From contig CAYSIX010000155.1 of NCBI GenBank assembly GCA_964431205.1, positions 1-10,174 of the forward strand: a stretch of 10,174 bases of DNA, read 5' to 3'. Under the pieces are notes generated by a model. It did not search any database. It was not told the origin of the DNA and was given only the letters and a program-made list of their open reading frames with translations. Both the position numbers and the translations under genes were made by a program. The DNA is from CAYSIX01 sp964431205 (GTDB lineage Bacteria > Planctomycetota > Phycisphaerae > Phycisphaerales > Phycisphaeraceae). Shown in pieces: positions 5,540 to 10,174 of this stretch (position 1 is the stretch's first letter; every line of letters begins with the position of its first letter).

Positions 5540-6364
5540 TCACTTCGGCGCCGCCGCGGCCTGACCCGCACGCGACCAGGCGTGGCGCAGCAGCTCCACG
5601 CACGCCGCCCCCGCCTGATCGATCGGCGCCGTCCACTTCGCCTCGATGCTCACGCCGCCGTCGTATCCCATCGCCCGCAGCGTGGCGAAGAACGAGACGA
5701 AGTCGAACGCCTTGTCGCCGGCGTTCGGCCCGTGACCGCCCGGCTGCAACCGGTCGATCGGCTCGGCCACGTGCACGTGCCGCAGCGACTCGCCCAGCGA
5801 AGTCACCGACTCGAGCGCCTCACGCTCCAGCCCGAAGTGATAGCTGTCCACCAGCGCCCGCACACGCGGGTGGTTCACCCGCTCGATCAGCTCCGCCATC
5901 TGCTCCAGCGTGTTGATCGTGTTGGTTTCACCGCGGTTGAGGTGCTCGACGACGATCGTCACGCCGTGCGGCTCCGCCGCCTCCCCGGCGATCTTGCCGA
6001 ACTCGACCAGGTGCTCCATCGCCGTCGCCTCGCCGACGCCGTCCGGCCGCTGGCGCGCCCCGCCGCTGCCGAACACCAGGTGCTCGATGCCCAGCCGCTT
6101 GGCCCGCTCGGTCACGCGCTGCATGTACACCCGCAGCTTGCCGGGGTCGCGCTGCGGGCCGACGATCGGCAGGTGGCCGGGCACCAGACAGTTGGCGGCC
6201 GCGATCGGCAGCGCCACCGCCACCGGCGCCGGCGCCGACGCCGTCCATTCACCGTCCGGCTGCTCGCCCTTGAGCACCGACTGCACGTTCACCTCGACGT
6301 AGTCGAACCCCGCCGCCTTCATCGCCTCGGCCTGTTCGATCCCACCACAGCAGCCCAAACGCAT
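5540..6364 (-). CDS. xylose-isomerase-like TIM-barrel protein (sugar phosphate isomerase/epimerase family)
   Basis: A 274-residue cytoplasmic protein starting MRLGCCGGIEQAEAMKAAGFDYVEV, the usual opening of the AP-endonuclease-2/xylose-isomerase TIM-barrel superfamily. Likely metal ligands and catalytic acids appear in the expected order: E140 in VVEHLNR, D173 and H176 in LVDSYHFG, H198 in HVHVAEP, and E241 in SIEAKW. Members isomerise or epimerise sugars, inositol derivatives or hydroxypyruvate, or act as endonucleases; the substrate cannot be read here, and neighbours give no sugar pathway. The start at ATG 6364 has AAGGAG 8 nt upstream. The next gene on the strand, a putative lipoprotein, begins 8 nt after its stop, so the two form an operon. 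It diverges from the transhydrogenase gene. The family is certain, the function open. Confidence 0.88.
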   Translation of the reverse strand: MRLGCCGGIEQAEAMKAAGFDYVEVNVQSVLKGEQPDGEWTASAPAPVAVALPIAAANCLVPGHLPIVGPQRDPGKLRVYMQRVTERAKRLGIEHLVFGSGGARQRPDGVGEATAMEHLVEFGKIAGEAAEPHGVTIVVEHLNRGETNTINTLEQMAELIERVNHPRVRALVDSYHFGLEREALESVTSLGESLRHVHVAEPIDRLQPGGHGPNAGDKAFDFVSFFATLRAMGYDGGVSIEAKWTAPIDQAGAACVELLRHAWSRAGQAAAAPK

Positions 6365-6372
6365 CGTGCTCG

Positions 6373-6417
6373 CTCCTTATCCGTGCCTGAGAGTCCCACG
6401 TCCGAGGCAGCATCATA
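6373..6417 (-). promoter_or_regulatory. ribosome binding site and candidate -10 of the TIM-barrel operon
   Basis: AAGGAG (6378-6373) lies 8 nt before the ATG at 6364, a good Shine-Dalgarno sequence that fixes the start. TATGAT (6417-6412) could be the -10, giving a leader of about 40 nt. The expected -35 position holds no consensus and instead falls in the palindrome at 6433-6458. Confidence 0.45.
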
Positions 6418-6432
6418 GCACGCCGGCCCCTC

Positions 6433-6458
6433 CGGCCCGGCTTATCGGAGCCGGGCCG
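6433..6458. repeat. perfect 10-bp inverted repeat in a divergent promoter region
   Basis: CGGCCCGGCT (6433-6442) and AGCCGGGCCG (6449-6458) are perfect inverted copies around a 6-nt centre. The element overlaps the -35 position of the TIM-barrel operon and lies 75 nt upstream of sthA. It could be an operator or an mRNA hairpin. There is no T-run beyond TT, so a terminator is less likely. Confidence 0.6.
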
Positions 6459-6518
6459 TTCAACCGCGGCCGGCGACGACCCGATGGATGGACGGGGCGC
6501 GGCGACATCGGCGCGCCC

Positions 6519-6523
6519 GGAGG
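6519..6523 (+). promoter_or_regulatory. ribosome binding site of sthA
   Basis: GGAGG at 6519-6523 stands 9 nt before ATG 6533 and decides that start over the in-frame ATG at 6488, which has no such site. I could not identify a convincing promoter for this gene on the plus strand. Confidence 0.7.
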
Positions 6524-6532
6524 CGATCACGG

Positions 6533-8002
6533 ATGAAACACTATGACGTCGTGGTGATCGGCACCGGCCCGGCCGGGCAGAAGGGCGCGATCCAGGCCGC
6601 CAAACTCGGCAAACGCGTCGCCGTCATCGAGAAGAGCCACGTGCTCGGCGGGGTGCAGGTCAACACCGGCACCATCCCCTCCAAGGCCCTGCGCGAGGCC
6701 GCCCTGCACCTGACCGGCACGTCCAAGCGCGCGCTGTTCGGCAACAACTCGCGGATCAAGAAGACGATCACGATCAGCGACCTGATCGCCGTCGCCGACC
6801 GCGTGATCCGCAACGAGTGGGAGCTCATCCGCGACCAGTTCGATCGCAACCACATCGAGCTGATCTGGGGCAAGGCGCACTTCGAGGGCCCGAACCTCGT
6901 GCAGGTCGTGCGGCAGGACGAGGCGGAGCTGATCACCGCGGACAAGTTCCTCGTGAGCGTGGGCACGCGGCCGGCGCGGCCGGCGCACGTGCCGTTCAAC
7001 GAGCGGAACATCCTCTGCGCCGACACGCTGCTGAAGATCGAGACGCTGCCGAAGTCGATGATCGTGGTCGGCGGCGGGGTGATCGGGGTCGAGTACGCGT
7101 GCATCATGGCGACGCTGGGCGTGCGCGTGACGCTGATCGAGGGGCGCAGCCACGTGCTGGGCTTCGTCGATCGCGAGATCACCGAGGCGTTCCACTTTTT
7201 CATGCGTAAGGCGGGGATCACGCTGCGGCTGGGCGAGAAGGTCGAGAGCATCCGCGAGCTGCCGCCGGAGAACGGCGACGCGCCGCTGGTCGAGGCGGTG
7301 CTGGAATCGGGCAAGCGGCTGCGGGCCCAGACGCTGCTGTTCGCCGCGGGGCGACAGGGCGTGTGCGGCGAGCTGGGGCTGGGCAACGTCGGCATCGAGT
7401 TCGACGACCGTGAGCGGCTGAAGGTCAACGAGCACTACCAGTGCCTGCAGGCCAACGGCGACGGGCACGACCGGGACCGCGGGGAAGACGGCCACCACGC
7501 CACGCCCCGCCCGGTGGAGCACATCTACGCCGCCGGCGACGTCGTCGGGTTCCCCGGCCTGGCCAGCACCTCCATGGAGCAGGGCCGCCGCGCCATCTGC
7601 CACGCCTTCGGCGAACCGACCGAGAGCTTCAACACCGTCTTCCCCTACGGCATCTACGCCGTCCCCGAGATCTCCATGGTCGGTCGCACCGAGGAGCAGC
7701 TCACCGACGAGGGCGTGCCCTACGAGGCCGGCGTCGCCTCCTATCGCGAGATCGCCCGCGGGCAACTGCTCGGCGACGAGGACGGCATGCTCAAACTCTT
7801 GATTCACCAGGAGACGCACGAGATCCTCGGCGTCCACGCCATCGGGACCGGCGCCACCGAGATCATCCACATCGGCCAGGCCGTCATGGCCCTGGGCGGT
7901 ACCGCCGAGTTCTTCATCAACAACGTCTTCAACTACCCCACCCTCGCCGAGGCGTACAAGGTCGCCGCCTACAACGGGTTGAACAAGCTCGCGCACGTGT
8001 GA
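6533..8002 (+). CDS. sthA: Si-specific NAD(P)+ transhydrogenase (soluble pyridine nucleotide transhydrogenase)
   Basis: A 489-residue flavoprotein that would transfer hydride between NADPH and NAD+ in the cytoplasm. The FAD site GTGPAG is at residues 10-15, the NAD(P) site GGGVIG at 180-185, the second FAD contact YAAGDVVGFPGLASTSMEQG near 332-351, and the dimerisation domain fills the C-terminus. As in known SthA proteins, the redox CX4C of lipoamide dehydrogenases is broken; here both positions are non-cysteine (Q42, T47 in VQVNTGTIPSKALRE), and the C-terminus reads FNYPTLAEAYKVAAYNGLNKL without the HP of disulfide reductases. Compared with the roughly 466-residue E. coli protein it carries a His/Asp/Gly-rich insertion at 304-327. 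The start ATG 6533 is supported by GGAGG. It converges on nadA with a 21-nt gap. The main alternative is another non-disulfide member of the same superfamily. Confidence 0.88.
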   Translation: MKHYDVVVIGTGPAGQKGAIQAAKLGKRVAVIEKSHVLGGVQVNTGTIPSKALREAALHLTGTSKRALFGNNSRIKKTITISDLIAVADRVIRNEWELIRDQFDRNHIELIWGKAHFEGPNLVQVVRQDEAELITADKFLVSVGTRPARPAHVPFNERNILCADTLLKIETLPKSMIVVGGGVIGVEYACIMATLGVRVTLIEGRSHVLGFVDREITEAFHFFMRKAGITLRLGEKVESIRELPPENGDAPLVEAVLESGKRLRAQTLLFAAGRQGVCGELGLGNVGIEFDDRERLKVNEHYQCLQANGDGHDRDRGEDGHHATPRPVEHIYAAGDVVGFPGLASTSMEQGRRAICHAFGEPTESFNTVFPYGIYAVPEISMVGRTEEQLTDEGVPYEAGVASYREIARGQLLGDEDGMLKLLIHQETHEILGVHAIGTGATEIIHIGQAVMALGGTAEFFINNVFNYPTLAEAYKVAAYNGLNKLAHV

Positions 8003-8023
8003 ACTGGTGCGTCGCGCGGCGGA

Positions 8024-9226
8024 TCACCCCGCGGTGACCGGCTCCGGCGCCGCCAGGGGCGGGGCGCCCGTGATCTGCAGCATCCGGTTCAGCGCCACCA
8101 GCGCCCACTCGCGCACGTGCGGCGCCACGCGGATCTGATTCACCACCCGCCCGGCCGCCAGCTCGTCCATCGTCCACAGCAGGTGCGGCATGTCGATGCG
8201 GTACATCGTCGTGCACAGGCACTGGCAGTCGGAGAGGATCCGAACGGTCACGCCGCGCTCGGCCGCCTCGTCCGCCAGCCTCTGGACCAGGTGCACCTCG
8301 GTGCCGATCGCCCAACGCGTGCCCGGCTCGGCCTCGCGGATCGCCTTGACGATCCCCTCGGTGGACCCGAGTCGATCCGCCTTCTGGCAGACCTCGTAGG
8401 CGCACTCGGGGTGGACCATGACGGTGACGTCCGGCCAGAGCTGACGGATCTGATCCACGTGCTCGGGTCGGAACAGCTTGTGGACCGAGCAGTGGCCCTT
8501 CCAGAGCAGGAAGGTGGCGCGGTCGAGCGCCAGCTCGTCGACGCCGCCGAGCCCGTCCGGGTCGCGGGGGTCCCAGACGATCATGTCCGTGTCGACGTCG
8601 TAACCCAGCGCCGCGGCGGTGTTGCGGCCGAGGTGCTGGTCGGGCATAAACAGAATCTTGATCCGCTCGCCTTCGGCGCGAGGCGTCTCCCCGCCGGCCA
8701 GCGCCCAGCGGAAGACCTTCTCGCAGTTGGAGCTGGTGCACACGGCCCCGCCGTGCTCGCCGCAGAACGCCTTGATCGCGGCGGACGAGTTCATGTAGCA
8801 GATCGGGATGACGCGGGTCGGCCCGTCGGCGGCACCGTCGCCGAGCGTCTCGTGGATCACCTCCCACGCCTCGACGACCTGGTCGTGCTCGGCCATGTCG
8901 GCCATCGAGCAGCCGGCGCTCAGGTCCGGCAGGATCACCGACACGTCGTCGGGCGTGAGGACGTCGGCGCTCTCGGCCATGAAGTGCACGCCGGCGAAGA
9001 TCACGTGCTTCGCCCCCGCCTCGCGCACACGTTCGGCGGCGAGCTGGCTGAGCTTGAAGCTGTCGCCGGTGTAGTCGGCAAAGCGGATGACCTCGTCCTG
9101 CTGGTAGTGGTGGCCGAGAATGACCAGGTCGCGGCCCAGTTCGGCGCGGCGCGCGGTGATGGCGGCGACGAGCTGGTCGTCGGACATCCGGGTGTAGCGC
9201 GGCGGCAGGGGCGGTTGCCAGAGCAT
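8024..9226 (-). CDS. nadA: quinolinate synthase
   Basis: NadA condenses iminoaspartate with dihydroxyacetone phosphate to quinolinate, in de novo NAD synthesis, using an oxygen-sensitive [4Fe-4S] cluster. The 400-residue protein is of the long type. Landmarks are LGHHYQQDEV at residues 37-46, AGVHFMAES at 78-86, LPDLSAGCSMAD at 99-110, YMNSSAAIKAF at 144-154, CTSSNCEKV at 163-171, GHCSVHKLF at 244-252, VHPEC at 271-275 and GTEVHLV at 308-314. By comparison with characterised NadA proteins, cluster ligands are probably C106, C246 and one of C334, C336 or C338 in DCQCLC. ATG 9226 is backed by AGGAG 6 nt upstream. The usual partners nadB and nadC are not in the window. It may be transcribed with the upstream ABC permease or from a promoter in the 58-nt gap. 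Confidence 0.97.
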   Translation of the reverse strand: MLWQPPLPPRYTRMSDDQLVAAITARRAELGRDLVILGHHYQQDEVIRFADYTGDSFKLSQLAAERVREAGAKHVIFAGVHFMAESADVLTPDDVSVILPDLSAGCSMADMAEHDQVVEAWEVIHETLGDGAADGPTRVIPICYMNSSAAIKAFCGEHGGAVCTSSNCEKVFRWALAGGETPRAEGERIKILFMPDQHLGRNTAAALGYDVDTDMIVWDPRDPDGLGGVDELALDRATFLLWKGHCSVHKLFRPEHVDQIRQLWPDVTVMVHPECAYEVCQKADRLGSTEGIVKAIREAEPGTRWAIGTEVHLVQRLADEAAERGVTVRILSDCQCLCTTMYRIDMPHLLWTMDELAAGRVVNQIRVAPHVREWALVALNRMLQITGAPPLAAPEPVTAG

Positions 9227-9232
9227 GGGTGT

Positions 9233-9252
9233 CTCCTGGAAGAAGAAGTATA
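9233..9252 (-). promoter_or_regulatory. ribosome binding site and candidate -10 of nadA
   Basis: AGGAG (9237-9233) lies 6 nt before the nadA ATG. TATACT (9252-9247) ends 20 nt before the ATG and would give a leader of about 14 nt, just long enough for the Shine-Dalgarno sequence. No -35 consensus is visible, and the leader is too short for a riboswitch. Confidence 0.45.
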
Positions 9253-9284
9253 TGCCGGCGGGCGGCGTGATTCCGGTCGGCGGC

Positions 9285-10174
9285 TCAGCCGGTGCCGCTG
9301 AGGCGTCGGACCGTCTGATCGAACCCCCGCACCATGCCCAGCAGCATGCCGTACACGATCAGGCTGTAGACCGCCGCCGCCGTCACCGCCCCCAGCGCCA
9401 GCCAAAGCCGGCCCAGCCCCGGCTCGATCGCGAAGTCCAGCACCCGGTCGTACGGGTCCATCAGCATCGCCAACGCCGTCACCGGGCTGAAGGCGTTGAT
9501 CATCGGCCCGAGGATCGGGATATTCGCCGCCGCGTTCCAGCCGCACAGACCCAGCACCAGCATCAACGCCCCGATGATCGCGATCGTCGGGATCACCGCC
9601 CCGAGCACGCCCCGCGCCTTGAGCGACCAGTTCATCCCCGCCGTCACGCACAACGCCACGAACGGCACCAGGATCACCGCCAGCAGCAACGCCGCCTCCG
9701 GCAGCATCAGCGGCGCGTCGATCCGCACCTGCCCGTACTGCGACGACACCGACGTGTGCGCAAACGTCGCCCCTTCCCAGTCGAACGCCCGGCCCATCAC
9801 CGCGTACGCGCTGACCCCCGCCACCGTCAGCACCGGCACCGCGATCAGCCCCGACAGGAAGCTGACCAGCCCCCGCAGCTTGCCCCAGATGTACTGCCGC
9901 GGCGTCACCGGCGTGGTCAGCATCAGGTCCAGCGTCCCATCCTCCCGCTCGCGGCTGACCGACCCGGCGCTCATGTAGATCGCTACCAGCGTCACCACCG
10001 CCAGCTCCAGCAGCAGCAGCGAGAACAGGGCCTGCTGAAACACCTCCGCCCCGCTCATCGCCGCCCCCGTCGCCGTCAGCAGCGCCGGCATCGCCTCGAA
10101 ATGGTGCGCCACCAGCAGCCCCGCCGCCGCGGCCAGACCCAGCGTCCCGAACCCCCATCGCGCCAGGATCCCCC
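9285..10174 (-). CDS. ABC-2 type transporter permease, N-terminus cut by window edge
   Basis: 295 residues are visible and the frame stays open to the right edge, so the true start lies outside; the GTG at 10112 is internal. About six hydrophobic segments can be seen, including ALFSLLLLELAVVTLVAIYM, GLIAVPVLTVAGVSAYAV, ALLLAVILVPFVALCV, GVLGAVIPTIAIIGALMLVL and LGAVTAAAVYSLIVYGMLL. After the first complete one comes SREREDGTLDLMLTTPVTPR, the cytoplasmic coupling motif of ABC-2 permeases (S.E.E.GT...L.TTP). Such permeases form the membrane part of exporters with an ATP-binding subunit, probably encoded beyond the right edge. The motif is of the kind found in GldF-like and planctomycete permeases; the substrate is unknown. 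The gene ends 58 nt before the nadA start. Confidence 0.9.
   Translation of the reverse strand, partial: GILARWGFGTLGLAAAAGLLVAHHFEAMPALLTATGAAMSGAEVFQQALFSLLLLELAVVTLVAIYMSAGSVSREREDGTLDLMLTTPVTPRQYIWGKLRGLVSFLSGLIAVPVLTVAGVSAYAVMGRAFDWEGATFAHTSVSSQYGQVRIDAPLMLPEAALLLAVILVPFVALCVTAGMNWSLKARGVLGAVIPTIAIIGALMLVLGLCGWNAAANIPILGPMINAFSPVTALAMLMDPYDRVLDFAIEPGLGRLWLALGAVTAAAVYSLIVYGMLLGMVRGFDQTVRRLSGTG

Noticed and set aside
6488..6532. Upstream ATG start for sthA
   Set aside because: It adds 15 Arg-rich residues not seen in the family, and the GGAGG at 6519-6523 serves the ATG at 6533.
6527..7996. A 489-codon open frame antisense to the whole sthA gene
   Set aside because: It mirrors sthA codon for codon, is rich in Asp, Val, Leu and His as reverse-complement frames of GC-rich genes are, and shows no family motif. 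sthA itself is unambiguous.
9227..9284. Riboswitch or NAD-responsive leader before nadA
   Set aside because: The space is only 58 nt and the likely leader is about 14 nt, too short for known NAD-related leader RNAs.
8117..9301. A 394-codon plus-strand open frame opposite nadA
   Set aside because: It is antisense to a certain nadA gene and has no recognisable motif.
1..10174. CRISPR array, tRNA or rRNA genes, insertion sequences, phage or defence genes
   Set aside because: Read on both strands, I saw no regularly spaced repeats, no cloverleaf or rRNA-like stretch, and no transposase, integrase or defence motif in any credible frame.

Overview
This is a GC-rich bacterial window (roughly 70% G+C by eye) with ten protein genes, two of them cut by the window edges. 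It has no RNA gene, mobile element or CRISPR array that I can see. Dense packing, many divergent and convergent pairs, a planctomycete-style ABC-2 permease and a transhydrogenase with a GTIPSKALRE active-site region suggest Planctomycetota, perhaps Phycisphaerae. That placement is inference.

Layout from left to right. A MoxR-type AAA+ ATPase (minus, C-terminus off the left edge) diverges from an unrecognised secreted protein (plus). The secreted protein converges on panC (pantothenate synthetase, minus), which lies downstream of a GT4-like glycosyltransferase (minus). The glycosyltransferase diverges from prmC (release-factor glutamine methyltransferase, plus), followed by a GatB/YqeY-domain protein (plus). 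That gene converges, with an 11-nt gap, on a two-gene minus-strand unit: a xylose-isomerase-like TIM-barrel protein and a putative NTF2-like lipoprotein. The TIM-barrel gene diverges from an sthA-type NAD(P) transhydrogenase (plus). sthA converges, with a 21-nt gap, on nadA (quinolinate synthase, minus), which follows an ABC-2 permease (minus, N-terminus off the right edge).

The genes are mainly housekeeping and do not form one pathway. Cofactor supply is the one recurring theme: panC feeds CoA synthesis, nadA feeds NAD synthesis, and sthA balances NADH and NADPH. prmC and the YqeY-domain protein both relate, loosely, to translation.

The most interesting signal is regulatory. At least three genes, and perhaps six, have a -10-like hexamer ending 5-8 nt before the start codon and no Shine-Dalgarno sequence, which is the layout of leaderless mRNAs. 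Three others (the TIM-barrel gene, sthA and nadA) have good Shine-Dalgarno sequences. The divergent glycosyltransferase/prmC pair has nearly identical promoters that form a 14-bp inverted repeat touching both start codons. Other points are a His/Asp-rich insertion in the transhydrogenase, whose redox cysteines are both absent, and loss of both EX7E acidic residues in the glycosyltransferase. I saw no convincing novel multi-gene system.
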